Shown here: one piece after another, positions 55,729 through 63,939 of the stretch
Layout: each line of letters starts with the position of its first letter
Numbering within the stretch: the stretch's first letter is position 1
Origin: Aestuariirhabdus litorea
GTDB taxonomy: Bacteria > Pseudomonadota > Gammaproteobacteria > Pseudomonadales > Aestuariirhabdaceae
Direction of reading: 5' to 3'
Assembly: GCF_003864255.1 (NCBI RefSeq)
Contig: NZ_QWEZ01000001.1
Span: forward strand, 868,001 to 932,000
DNA length: 64,000 nt
Position numbers and translations under genes: made by a program
Notes under the pieces: model-generated
Told to the model about the DNA's origin: nothing
Databases searched by the model: none
Seen by the model: only the letters and a program-made list of their open reading frames with translations

Positions 55729-55852
55729 TCTGCGGTTCTGGTGGCCGACAGCCGTCGATAGGTGTGGTGGACAGGAGACTGCCCGCCACACGCCTCTGTG
55801 TCGCCGGCGCGCTGAGTTGGCCGAAATATATCCAGTTTTCAGCCCCTCAATA

Positions 55853-55882
55853 TTGGAATACTGACCCCCGCTTGAGTACAAT
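55853..55882 (+). promoter_or_regulatory. Candidate promoter of nspC
   Basis: TTGGAA, 18-base spacer, TACAAT, 33 bases before the nspC start codon. Confidence 0.45.
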
Positions 55883-55915
55883 GCGCGGCTTTCACCTTCG
55901 AGAGCCCCTGCCATC

Positions 55916-57013
55916 ATGCTCACAACACCCTACTACCTGATTGACAAGGCCAGCCTGACCCGCAACATGGAGAAGATCGCCTACGTGCGTGAACACTCCG
56001 GAGCCAAGGCCCTGCTGGCGCTCAAGTGTTTCGCCACCTGGTCGGTGTTCGACCTGATGCAGCAGTATATGGATGGCACCACCTCCTCGTCGCTGTACGA
56101 GGTGAAGCTGGGGCGCGAAAAGTTTGCCGGTGAGACCCACGCCTACAGCGTGGCCTACGCCGATGACGAGATCGATGAAGTGCTCGCCAACAGCGACAAA
56201 ATCATCTTTAACTCCATTAGCCAGCTGCAACGCTTTGCCGACGCCAGTCGTGACAAGGTGCGCGGATTGCGGGTGAATCCACAGGTCAGCACCTCGGAGT
56301 TTATTATCGCCGACCCGGCGCGTCCCTACAGTCGCCTGGGGGAGTGGGATCCGGTCAAAATCGAAGCGGTGATCGACCAGGTCTCCGGCTTCATGTTCCA
56401 CAACAACTGTGAGAATGAAAACTTCGACCGCTTCAGCGAGATGCTGGACCTGATCGAGGAGCGCTTCGGCCACCTGCTGGCACGGGTCGACTGGGTCAGC
56501 CTGGGCGGTGGCATCCACTTCACCGGTGAACAGTACCCGGTTGATCGCTTCTGCGCGCGCCTGAAGGCGTTTTCAGAGCGTTTCGGGGTGCAGGTCTACC
56601 TGGAACCGGGTGAGGCGGCCATTACCAACAGCACCTCCCTCGAGGTGACGGTGCTCGATACCCTCTACAATGGTAAGGACCTGGCGGTAGTGGACAGCTC
56701 CATCGAAGCCCATATGCTCGACCTGCTGATCTACCGTGAAACGGCCCGTATGGAGCCCTGTGACGGGCCCTACTCCTACATGGTCTGCGGCAAGTCCTGC
56801 CTCGCCGGTGACATCTTCGGTGAATTTAATTTTGACCAGCCGCTGAAGATCGGTGACCGACTGTCGTTCAAAAACGCCGCCGGTTACACCATGGTCAAGA
56901 AGAATTGGTTCAACGGTGTGAAAATGCCGTCGATTGCGGTACGCCAATTGGATGGCAGTGTCGAGTTGGTGAGGGAGTTTGGTTACGACGACTTTGTGCA
57001 CAATCTTTCCTGA
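55916..57013 (+). CDS. nspC: Carboxynorspermidine decarboxylase
   Basis: A 365-residue PLP enzyme of the alanine-racemase fold that decarboxylates carboxynorspermidine or carboxyspermidine to the triamine. It opens LTTPYYLIDKASLTRNMEKI; the PLP Lys is in GAKALLALKCFATWSVFDLM; later HNNCENENF and YMVCGKSCLAGDIFGEF are NspC motifs, the latter with the active-site Cys. It is followed 33 bases later by the matching dehydrogenase. Confidence 0.94.
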   Translation: MLTTPYYLIDKASLTRNMEKIAYVREHSGAKALLALKCFATWSVFDLMQQYMDGTTSSSLYEVKLGREKFAGETHAYSVAYADDEIDEVLANSDKIIFNSISQLQRFADASRDKVRGLRVNPQVSTSEFIIADPARPYSRLGEWDPVKIEAVIDQVSGFMFHNNCENENFDRFSEMLDLIEERFGHLLARVDWVSLGGGIHFTGEQYPVDRFCARLKAFSERFGVQVYLEPGEAAITNSTSLEVTVLDTLYNGKDLAVVDSSIEAHMLDLLIYRETARMEPCDGPYSYMVCGKSCLAGDIFGEFNFDQPLKIGDRLSFKNAAGYTMVKKNWFNGVKMPSIAVRQLDGSVELVREFGYDDFVHNLS

Positions 57014-57046
57014 GGTGTGCGACCCCTGAAAAACCTGGAGTATGTG

Positions 57047-58288
57047 ATGAAGAAAAACGTATTGATTATTGGGGCCGGAGGTGTGGCCCGGGTGGTGGCG
57101 CATAAATGCGCCCAACACAATGACACACTGGGCAATATTGTCATTGCCTCGCGCAGCGTTGCGAAATGCGACGATATTGTGGCCAGTGTACTCGAAAAAG
57201 GCAGTATGAAGGTTCCGGGCAGCATCAAGGCATATGCTCTGGACGCCATGGATGTTGCCGCAACCGCCACCCTGATCAGGGAGACCGGGTCCGAAATCGT
57301 CATCAATGTGGGCTCGGCATTCGTCAATATGTACGTTCTGAGCGCCTGTCTTGAAACCGGCGCCGCCTACCTGGATACCGCGATCCATGAGGATCCGGCC
57401 AAGATTTGTGAAACCCCTCCCTGGTACGCCAACTACGAGTGGAAGCGCCGTGAAGCCTGCAAGGAGAAGGGCGTCACCGCGATTTTGGGGGTGGGTTTTG
57501 ATCCCGGCGTGGTCAACGCCTATGCCGCACTGGCGGTGAATGAATACCTCGACAGCGTCGAGTCGATCGATATCATCGATATCAATGCCGGTAGTCACGG
57601 CCGCTACTTTGCCACCAATTTCGACCCTGAGATCAACTTCCGTGAGTTTACCGGGCAGGTGTGGAGTTGGCAGAACCGCCAGTGGGTCAGCAACAAGATG
57701 TTCGAGCACAGCCGCACCGACGACCTGCCGGTGGTAGGCCAGCAGACCGCCTACCTCACAGGCCACGATGAGGTTCACTCCCTGTCGCAAAACCTTGATG
57801 TTGACAACGTGCGCTTCTGGATGGGCTTTGGTGAGCACTACATCAACGTCTTTACCGTGCTCAAGAATCTGGGCCTGCTATCCGAGCAGCCGGTGACCAC
57901 CGCCGAAGGGCTGGAAGTGGTCCCGCTGAAAGTGGTCAAGGCGGTTCTTCCCGACCCCTCCTCCCTGGCCCCCGATTACACCGGTAAAACCTGCATCGGT
58001 GATGTGGTCAAGGGAACCAAGGGTGGCAAGGAGAAGGAGGTGTTCATCTACAACATCGCCGACCACAAAGAGGCCTACGACGAGGTGGGCAGCCAGGGGA
58101 TCTCCTACACCGCCGGGGTGCCGCCGGTTGCCGCCGCATTGCTGGTGGCCTCGGGCGAGTGGGACGTGAAGGAGATGGCCAACGTCGAGCAGCTCGACCC
58201 GCGTCCTTTCCTCAACCTGTTGAACCAGATGGGTCTGCCGACCCGTATCAAGGATGAAGAGGGCGACCGCCCCCTGAACTTCGCTTGA
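57047..58288 (+). CDS. Carboxynorspermidine dehydrogenase (saccharopine dehydrogenase family)
   Basis: A 413-residue NADPH-dependent enzyme that couples diaminopropane or putrescine with aspartate semialdehyde to give the carboxytriamine that NspC decarboxylates. Rossmann start KKNVLIIGAGGVARVVAHKC; LGVGFDPGVVNAYAALAV and AGSHGRYFATNFDPEINFRE are subfamily motifs. The chosen ATG has GGAG six bases before it. Together with nspC it forms the alternative spermidine/norspermidine route known from Vibrio. Confidence 0.93.
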   Translation: MKKNVLIIGAGGVARVVAHKCAQHNDTLGNIVIASRSVAKCDDIVASVLEKGSMKVPGSIKAYALDAMDVAATATLIRETGSEIVINVGSAFVNMYVLSACLETGAAYLDTAIHEDPAKICETPPWYANYEWKRREACKEKGVTAILGVGFDPGVVNAYAALAVNEYLDSVESIDIIDINAGSHGRYFATNFDPEINFREFTGQVWSWQNRQWVSNKMFEHSRTDDLPVVGQQTAYLTGHDEVHSLSQNLDVDNVRFWMGFGEHYINVFTVLKNLGLLSEQPVTTAEGLEVVPLKVVKAVLPDPSSLAPDYTGKTCIGDVVKGTKGGKEKEVFIYNIADHKEAYDEVGSQGISYTAGVPPVAAALLVASGEWDVKEMANVEQLDPRPFLNLLNQMGLPTRIKDEEGDRPLNFA

Positions 58289-58357
58289 TCAAGCCGGGTG
58301 GAACGCTATCGCTGATGGCGTTTCACCCACTTTACTCGCCTAACCGGAGAACGAACC

Positions 58358-58699
58358 ATGGCCGATTTCCCCGCCTGCCCTAGCTGTCAGGCTGAATACA
58401 CCTATGAAGATCGGGGGCTGTTCGTCTGCCCCTCCTGCGGCCACGAGTGGTCCACCGATGCCGCTGCCGAGGTAGAGGAAGAGGGGCTGGTGGTGCGCGA
58501 TGCCAATGGTAACCCGCTGGCCGATGGCGACAACGTCACCCTGATCAAGGACCTGAAAGTGAAGGGTTCCTCTTCGGTGATCAAAGTGGGCACCAAGGTG
58601 CGCATCAACCGCCTGGTCGAGGGCGACCACGACATCGACTGCAAGGTGGATGGCATCGGTGCGATGATGCTCAAATCCGAGTTCGTCAAAAAGGCCTGA
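58358..58699 (+). CDS. yjdM: Zinc-ribbon protein YjdM (PhnA family)
   Basis: A 113-residue protein with an N-terminal zinc ribbon ([20 protein letters not shown], then CPSCGHEW) and the conserved beta barrel [17 protein letters not shown]. Once called PhnA by linkage to phosphonate genes, it has no demonstrated phosphonate role here. CGGAG precedes the ATG. Monocistronic with its own terminator. Confidence 0.93.
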   Translation: MADFPACPSCQAEYTYEDRGLFVCPSCGHEWSTDAAAEVEEEGLVVRDANGNPLADGDNVTLIKDLKVKGSSSVIKVGTKVRINRLVEGDHDIDCKVDGIGAMMLKSEFVKKA

Positions 58700-58718
58700 T
58701 CCCATCCGGGTTCAGTAC

Positions 58719-58748
58719 AAAAAAAGCCGGCATCGCGCCGGCTTTTTT
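58719..58748. terminator. Terminator between yjdM and the aminotransferase
   Basis: A7-GCCGGC, 5-base loop, GCCGGC-T6. Works in both directions for two convergent genes. Confidence 0.93.
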
Positions 58749-58775
58749 GTGCCTGCAGTGCAGGGGAGGATGGAC

Positions 58776-60095
58776 TTAGCCGATCACCTCGCCGATGGAG
58801 CGGCGCAGGCGCTCGATAAAGAGGTCGATCTCCTGCTCGCTGATGGTCAGGGGAGGGGACATCACCAGAGTGTCGCCCACGCCGCGGCACAGCAGACCGT
58901 TCTTGAAACACTGATTGTGTACCGGCACCGCAGGCCCCGCCGGGAAGCGGCTATCGGCGGCGAAGGTGATGGCACCCAGCAGGCCGAAGTTGCGGATGTC
59001 GATCAGGCAGTCGAGGTCACGCAGCCCGTGCAGGGCATCCTCCCAATACTGGCCAATAGGACCGGCCGCGCGGGTCAGTAGCGCCTCGCGCTGGTAGATC
59101 TCCAGTGCCGCCAGGCCGGCCGCCGAGGAGACCGGGTTGCCGGCGTAGGTGTTGCCGTGGAAGAGCTCGGGGCCTCCGGCGGGGGCCGCATCGAAGATCA
59201 CCTGCTGGATGGCTTCGCGCACAAACACCCCTCCCATGGGCACCGTGCCGCCATTGATCGCCTTGGCACAGGTGATCAGGTCCGGGGTGACCCCCATGGA
59301 CTGGGCGGCGAAGGGGGCACCGGTGCGGCCGAAGCCGGTTACCACCTCGTCGAAGATCAGCAGGATATCGTGCTGGTCACAGAGCTCACGCAGGCGCTGC
59401 AGGTAGCCTTGTGGCGGTGGCACCATGCCGCCGGCGCCAACGCAGGGCTCGACAATCACTGCACAGATATTTTCCGCACCGCGCTGGGCGACCAGCTTGT
59501 TGAAGGCAGCCTCCATGCGATCCGTACCGTGCTCCGGGAGCCCGCGACTGAAGGCATTGCGCTCGATATCCAGCAGGTCCGGCAGGAAATCCACCTGATC
59601 GTAGACCGGGAAGCCTTTGCGGTTATTGGGCAGCCCCTGCAGGGAGGTTCCCCCCATGTTGATGCCGTGGTAACCGCGCTCACGGGCGATGAAGCGGGTC
59701 TTGCTGGCCTTGCCACGGGCGCGCTGGTACTGGTAAGCGATCTTGATGGCGGTATCCACCGACTCGGACCCCGAGTTGGTGAAGAACACCCGGTTCAGCC
59801 CCTCGGGGGCCAGCTTGGCCAACTGCTCGGCAAAACGGAAGCTGACCTCATGACCGAACTGGAAGGGGGGCGCAAAGTCGAGGGTCATCAACTGCCGGCT
59901 GACCGCATCGGCCACCTCCTGGCGGCCATGGCCCAGGTTGGCGCACCAGAGACCCGCGGTGATATCCAGCACATCGCGGCCATCATCGGTATAGAGGAAA
60001 CAGCCCTCGGCGCGGGAGAAGAGACGGGGGTTGTCGCGAAAAGCCCTGACGTTGGTAAATGGCTGCCACCAGTGCTCGAGGTTCAGCTGGGTCAT
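58776..60095 (-). CDS. Class III aminotransferase, omega-amino acid:pyruvate type
   Basis: A 439-residue PLP enzyme. It opens LNLEHWWQPFTNVRAFRDNP, as beta-alanine:pyruvate transaminases do; the cofactor is bound by the Lys in DLITCAKAINGGTVPMGGV, with DEVVTGFGRTG before it. The substrate may be beta-alanine, a diamine or a polyamine breakdown product; proximity to the norspermidine genes is suggestive only. AGGAG precedes the ATG. It is transcribed alone, towards yjdM. Confidence 0.88.
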   Translation of the reverse strand: MTQLNLEHWWQPFTNVRAFRDNPRLFSRAEGCFLYTDDGRDVLDITAGLWCANLGHGRQEVADAVSRQLMTLDFAPPFQFGHEVSFRFAEQLAKLAPEGLNRVFFTNSGSESVDTAIKIAYQYQRARGKASKTRFIARERGYHGINMGGTSLQGLPNNRKGFPVYDQVDFLPDLLDIERNAFSRGLPEHGTDRMEAAFNKLVAQRGAENICAVIVEPCVGAGGMVPPPQGYLQRLRELCDQHDILLIFDEVVTGFGRTGAPFAAQSMGVTPDLITCAKAINGGTVPMGGVFVREAIQQVIFDAAPAGGPELFHGNTYAGNPVSSAAGLAALEIYQREALLTRAAGPIGQYWEDALHGLRDLDCLIDIRNFGLLGAITFAADSRFPAGPAVPVHNQCFKNGLLCRGVGDTLVMSPPLTISEQEIDLFIERLRRSIGEVIG

Positions 60096-60283
60096 ACCGA
60101 TGCTCCTTATCCATAAAGGGGGTGAGAAAGTAGACCGTTAATTCTATAGCAGTTCTCCGGGCGCGCAATCGGTCGCGGCCCTAATGGCGGGACTATCGAT
60201 CCGCCTGTGGCAGAGTCTACAACTTCAGCATCGCCCACCGGAAAGTGGGAAGTGCCGGTCCAGCAGGAGTAGTGCCCAGCACA

Positions 60284-60690
60284 TGCCTGGCTGTCGCGGC
60301 ATACGACCTACAGGGTTGTGGGGAGTGCCTGGTTGACGATAAGGAGCTGCAGGAGCACAGCTGCCGGCCCGCCCATCCCTGGACATCGCCGCTGACGCCA
60401 TCCCTGGCTCTCGCGGCATACGACCTACAGGGACGTAGGGAGTGCCGGCTGTGCAGGAGCACAGCTGCCGGCCCGCCCATCTCTGGGCATCTCCGCTGAC
60501 GCCATCCCTGGCTCTCGCGGCATACGACCTACAGGGACGTAGGGAGTGCCGGCTGTGCAGGAGCACAGCTGCCGGCCCGCCCATCCCTGGGCATCGCCGC
60601 TGACGCCATCCCTGGCTCTCGCGATCTGCTTACCTCCCTGAGATCGCTACCGGCATCCCTGCCTCTCGCGATCTACTTACCTCCTTGTAA
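60284..60690. repeat. Intergenic tandem repeat, 104-bp period
   Basis: GCTGACGCCATCCCTGGCTC starts at 60391, 60495 and 60599, an exact 104-bp period; a diverged partial unit begins near 60284 and includes a 13-base insertion. Each unit contains GGCATACGACCTACAGGGAC and an imperfect hairpin around TGTGCAGGAGCACA. The third unit runs into two copies of a 47-bp variant ending CTCGCGATCT-CTTACCTCC. The remaining gap (60096-60283) shows nothing recognisable. Confidence 0.92.
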
Positions 60691-60692
60691 GC

Positions 60693-60719
60693 AAAAAAAG
60701 GGGATGCGATGCATCCCCT
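60693..60719 (-). terminator. Terminator of the small secreted protein gene
   Basis: On the minus strand AGGGGATGC, 3-base loop, GCATCCCCT, then a run of seven T. Confidence 0.85.
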
Positions 60720-60754
60720 TCGGTTCTATGGCCTTGGGCATAGATGACCGTAGA

Positions 60755-60997
60755 TCAACGACCCTCGGCGTGACAGGCGCGCTTGGCCGCCTCGGCTTCA
60801 AAGGCGATCTCTTTCATGCCCCAGCCATCGTCATCGGCTGTATGGCCGTAGTAGTAGTTACCCGCGGTCTGGGTGTATTCGTTCCGCACATCAATCGCGG
60901 CCTGCCGGCATTCATCTGAATACCCGGCCGGCTCGTTATTCATCGCTTCAACACCCACCAAACCAGCAAACGCTGCTGCAAATACAACACCTACCAT
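60755..60997 (-). CDS. Small secreted protein of unknown function
   Basis: An 80-residue protein. The first 18 residues (MVGVVFAAAFAGLVGVEA) look like a signal peptide lacking basic residues; the mature part contains two cysteines (DECRQAA, KRACHAE) that may form a disulphide, and a Tyr/Gly-rich middle (TAGNYYYGHTADDDGWGMKE). GGAGG lies seven bases before the ATG and a good terminator follows. No family recognised. Confidence 0.72.
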   Translation of the reverse strand: MVGVVFAAAFAGLVGVEAMNNEPAGYSDECRQAAIDVRNEYTQTAGNYYYGHTADDDGWGMKEIAFEAEAAKRACHAEGR

Positions 60998-61326
60998 ATC
61001 AATACCTCCATCGGAGAACAGGAAAAACCAGAACTGAGAAACGCTGCCCGGCTATCTAAACGCTTGGCCTGGGCATTGCTCATCAATGGGTTCATTAAAG
61101 AGAATATGAGGCTTTCGAACCATACGTAGTGACGCTGAATGCGCTGTGAATTATGCCTATTAATTGTGTGGTTTTACTGATGTCCGGCTCCCGGGATCGA
61201 TAATAACGCACCCACTCGTCGAACCCTGCTACCATGCCTGCACCCCTTCAACGCTAAGGGGCTCTGCCACGGGTCGGGCTCGATACCGACTGCACACGTA
61301 GGTCTGTTTTAAGGATGCTAGAGACT
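60998..61326. other. Divergent intergenic region between the small secreted gene and eamA
   Basis: 329 bases, the part from about 61080 to 61170 AT-rich. It must hold both promoters, but I cannot fix the hexamers. No repeat or RNA gene seen. Confidence 0.4.
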
Positions 61327-62244
61327 ATGCTGTTACGGGATTGGGTGCTGGCGCTTTTGGTCGTGGTGGCCTGGGGTTTTAATTTCGTCGTGATCCGCTG
61401 GGGGCTGGATGGGGTGCCCCCCATGCTGCTGGGAGCCCTGCGTTTTCTGTTGGTGGCTTTTCCGGCCTTGCTCTTCGTTCGACGCCCGCAGCTGCCCCTG
61501 AGGTGGCTCTTTGGTTACGGCATCACCATCAGCTTTGGCCAGTTTGCGCTGCTGTTTGGCGGCATGCACCTGGGTATGCCTGCGGGGCTGGCGTCACTGG
61601 TCCTGCAAGCCCAGGTGCTTTTTACCCTGCTGTTTGCGGCCCTGCTGTTGAAGGAGCCTCCCCGCGCCGAGCAGTGGATCTGTATCGGAGTTGCCAGCGC
61701 CGGGTTGCTGCTGCTGGCCCTGCAGGGTAACAATGCCGGCGGGGCGACGATGACCCTGGTCGGCTTCCTGCTCACCATCGGTGCGGCGGCGAGCTGGGGG
61801 CTGGGTAACATCATTAACCGGCACATCGGCTCCATGGGTGGAGTCAACCTGATGGGGCTGGTGGTGTGGGGGGCCCTGATCCCGCCGTTGCCCTTTATGG
61901 CGCTCTCGCTTTGGCTGGAGGGGCCCGCGCAGGTGAAGGAGACCCTGCTCAACCTCAGCGGCCAGTCGATGCTGGTGCTGCTTTACCTTGCGGTGGTCGC
62001 GACCCTGTTTGGCTACCGGGTGTGGGGCGGTTTGCTGACCCGCTACTCGCCCGGTGTGGTGGCGCCCCTCACCCTGCTGGTCCCCGTCACCGGCCTGCTG
62101 TTTGCCGATCTCCTGCTGGATGAGAAGCTGACCCCACTGCAGTGGGCCGGTATCGCCCTGGTGATGCTGGGCCTGGTGATCAACCTGCTGGGAGGGCGGT
62201 GGCGACAACGGGCTACACTGGGACAGAGGAGGCTAGCCCCATGA
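61327..62244 (+). CDS. eamA: O-acetylserine/cysteine exporter EamA
   Basis: A 305-residue DMT-family carrier with ten helices. The N-terminus MLLRDWVLALLVVVAWGFNF and the segment MHLGMPAGLASLVLQAQVLF match E. coli EamA (YdeD) closely, which exports O-acetylserine and cysteine. The second ATG is preferred because it aligns with the E. coli start. Its stop overlaps the start of the flavodoxin-like gene (ATGA). Confidence 0.85.
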   Translation: MLLRDWVLALLVVVAWGFNFVVIRWGLDGVPPMLLGALRFLLVAFPALLFVRRPQLPLRWLFGYGITISFGQFALLFGGMHLGMPAGLASLVLQAQVLFTLLFAALLLKEPPRAEQWICIGVASAGLLLLALQGNNAGGATMTLVGFLLTIGAAASWGLGNIINRHIGSMGGVNLMGLVVWGALIPPLPFMALSLWLEGPAQVKETLLNLSGQSMLVLLYLAVVATLFGYRVWGGLLTRYSPGVVAPLTLLVPVTGLLFADLLLDEKLTPLQWAGIALVMLGLVINLLGGRWRQRATLGQRRLAP

Positions 62245-62708
62245 GTATTCGCAAACGCCTGCTGGTGGTTTCCCATACCCCGTCCCCCAATACCCGGGCG
62301 CTGGCCGATGCCCTGCTGGCCGGGGCACAGACCGATGCCCCGGGCGTCGAGGTGCGGCTGGTCGCGCCGCTGGAAGCGGGTCCCGAAGATGTGCTGGCGG
62401 CCGATGCCCTCATTCTGGGCACCACCGAAAACCTGGGGTACATGAGCGGGGCGTTGAAGGATTTCTTCGATCGCATCTATTACCCCTGCCTGGAGCCCAA
62501 GCAGGGGTTACCCTATGCCCTCTATATTCGCGCTGGCCACGACGGCACCGGCACCCGACGGGCAGTGGAGACGATCACCACCGGCCTGCGCTGGCGCGCA
62601 GTACAGGAGCCGCTGATCTGCCGCGGCGAGTTCGATCCCGCGTTTATCGACCAGTGCCGGGAGCTGGGTATGGCCATGGCCATGGGGCTGGACGCGGGCA
62701 TTATTTAA
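62241..62708 (+). CDS. Flavodoxin-like oxidoreductase
   Basis: A 155-residue protein with an FMN-binding flavodoxin-like layout: KRLLVVSHTPSPNTRALADA is the phosphate loop, and ALILGTTENLGYMSGALKDF plus the following FDRIYYP the flavin-contact region. Probably an NAD(P)H or quinone-linked reductase; the partner is unknown. GAGGAGG is seven bases before the ATG. Translationally coupled to eamA. The last 130 bases occur again in decayed form 940 bases downstream. Confidence 0.83.
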   Translation: MSIRKRLLVVSHTPSPNTRALADALLAGAQTDAPGVEVRLVAPLEAGPEDVLAADALILGTTENLGYMSGALKDFFDRIYYPCLEPKQGLPYALYIRAGHDGTGTRRAVETITTGLRWRAVQEPLICRGEFDPAFIDQCRELGMAMAMGLDAGII

Positions 62709-62769
62709 GAATGGTCGCTTTGGAGGACACTCTTTGGTGGGTCTCCATTTTTATTGGGAAAACTATCGC

Positions 62770-63555
62770 ATGACAGAAATCGCCCTCAGCCTTGCCTTGG
62801 CGCCCCTGCTGTTGATCCAGGGGATCTACACCCGACTGGTCACCCCAAAGCTGCCCGAGGCGCTTGGCGATCGAGAGGGGGTCAAGGGGGCCGGCCAAGA
62901 GCTGGGGCTACTGGTTGTGGGCGATTCAGCGGCTGCCGGGGTGGGTGCCCGGCATCAGGATGAAGCCTTGATCGGCAACCTGATCGCCAGGCTGAGCCCT
63001 CACTTTCGAGTGCGCTGGCGTTTGGTTGCCCGGACCGGGCATGACACCAGGGAGGTCCTGGAACTGCTTGATCAAACCCCTGCTGACAGCTTCGATATTG
63101 CCGTCGTATCGGTTGGGGTTAACGACGTCACCAGCCGGGTTAGTGTGGAGCGCTGGATCGAGCATCAGGAACAACTGATCCAAATGCTCAGCACCAAATT
63201 TGGAACCTCTCATACGCTCCTTTCGCCGGTTCCACCCATGCAGGGTTTCCCCGCGCTACCGCAGCCCCTGCGCTGGTATCTGGGACGGCGGGCGAAGCAA
63301 TTTAACCGGCAATTACGTACTTTCGTAAGCGGCCGGCTCAACTGCACGCTACTGGAAAACGATTTTCCTCTCGTTGGGGAGATGATCGCGGAAGATGGGT
63401 TCCACCCAAGCCCAAAAGCCTACGGAGTCTGGGCAGACGAAGCCATCAAGGTGATCTTGCAGCTTCTGCAGGAGCCGTCAACACGTACCGGGGATCAACC
63501 CTCTGCTCCAGCAACTGCACCGGCCTGCGCGGGCGTGCAGTACAGGAGCCTCTGA
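62770..63555 (+). CDS. SGNH/GDSL family hydrolase
   Basis: A 261-residue esterase-type protein. It opens with a hydrophobic segment (ALSLALAPLLLIQGI) that may be a membrane anchor, then block I VVGDSAAAGVG with the nucleophile Ser, block III VGVND, and block V DGFHPS with the catalytic Asp and His. A GTG 36 bases upstream is an alternative start. The last dozen residues are read out of frame from a relic of the neighbouring flavodoxin gene, so the native C-terminus was altered or extended. Confidence 0.86.
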   Translation: MTEIALSLALAPLLLIQGIYTRLVTPKLPEALGDREGVKGAGQELGLLVVGDSAAAGVGARHQDEALIGNLIARLSPHFRVRWRLVARTGHDTREVLELLDQTPADSFDIAVVSVGVNDVTSRVSVERWIEHQEQLIQMLSTKFGTSHTLLSPVPPMQGFPALPQPLRWYLGRRAKQFNRQLRTFVSGRLNCTLLENDFPLVGEMIAEDGFHPSPKAYGVWADEAIKVILQLLQEPSTRTGDQPSAPATAPACAGVQYRSL

Positions 63556-63647
63556 TCCGCCGGGGCAAGTTCGGTCCGGCGTTTATTGGCCAGTGCCCCG
63601 AGCCGGGCATGGCCATAACCGTGTGGCTGTACACCGGTACTATCTAG
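63518..63647 (+). pseudogene. Decayed duplicate of the flavodoxin gene 3' end
   Basis: 130 bases align without gaps to the last 130 bases of the flavodoxin-like gene, stop codon to stop codon; by hand about 105 positions agree. In the parent frame it still reads TGLRGRAVQEPLIRRGKFGP and ends TGTI-stop, but has no start. The GDSL gene lies between parent and relic. Confidence 0.9.
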
Positions 63648-63811
63648 CCGCCCGCTGCTTCACAACGCCTCCTGCTGAGCATTGTTGTTCTGGCGATATA
63701 AAGTGCCCGGGATTGGGGCGGTGTCCGATATAGGTGCGCCAGTTCAGTGCCAATGAGTCTTTATCATTTTGAATAATTTCTCTGATGTCCCCTAAAACCC
63801 CTGTCCCAGAG

Positions 63812-63896
63812 CGGTTTTTCGATGTTGGTCTGCCCTTTGCAAAAGTAGAGTCGACCAGTTGGGTTGAAATACAACAAACACTAAATCGAAAAACCG
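63812..63896. repeat. 12-bp perfect inverted repeat upstream of the last gene
   Basis: CGGTTTTTCGAT and ATCGAAAAACCG, separated by 61 bases, in an AT-richer stretch. Could be a regulatory or recombination site. Confidence 0.6.
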
Positions 63897-63939
63897 AGTC
63901 AATAACACTCATCCGAAAACCAATAGGACAGGAGTTATC

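Noticed and set aside
53922-57049. Identical GGAGTATGTGATG before two unrelated starts (53923 and 57037)
   Set aside because: Both are simply good ribosome sites with the same spacer; thirteen shared bases are not enough to claim a regulatory link.
60217-60584. Minus-strand frames across the 104-bp repeats
   Set aside because: The same short sequence is read repeatedly in shifting frames because 104 is not a multiple of three; no ribosome sites.
60284-60690. CRISPR array
   Set aside because: Repeat units are contiguous 104-bp copies with no unique spacers, and no cas genes are in the window.
63640-63912. 90-codon minus-strand frame near the right edge
   Set aside because: Starts inside the promoter region of the last gene and ends in the flavodoxin relic; composition is mixed and no clear ribosome site is seen.
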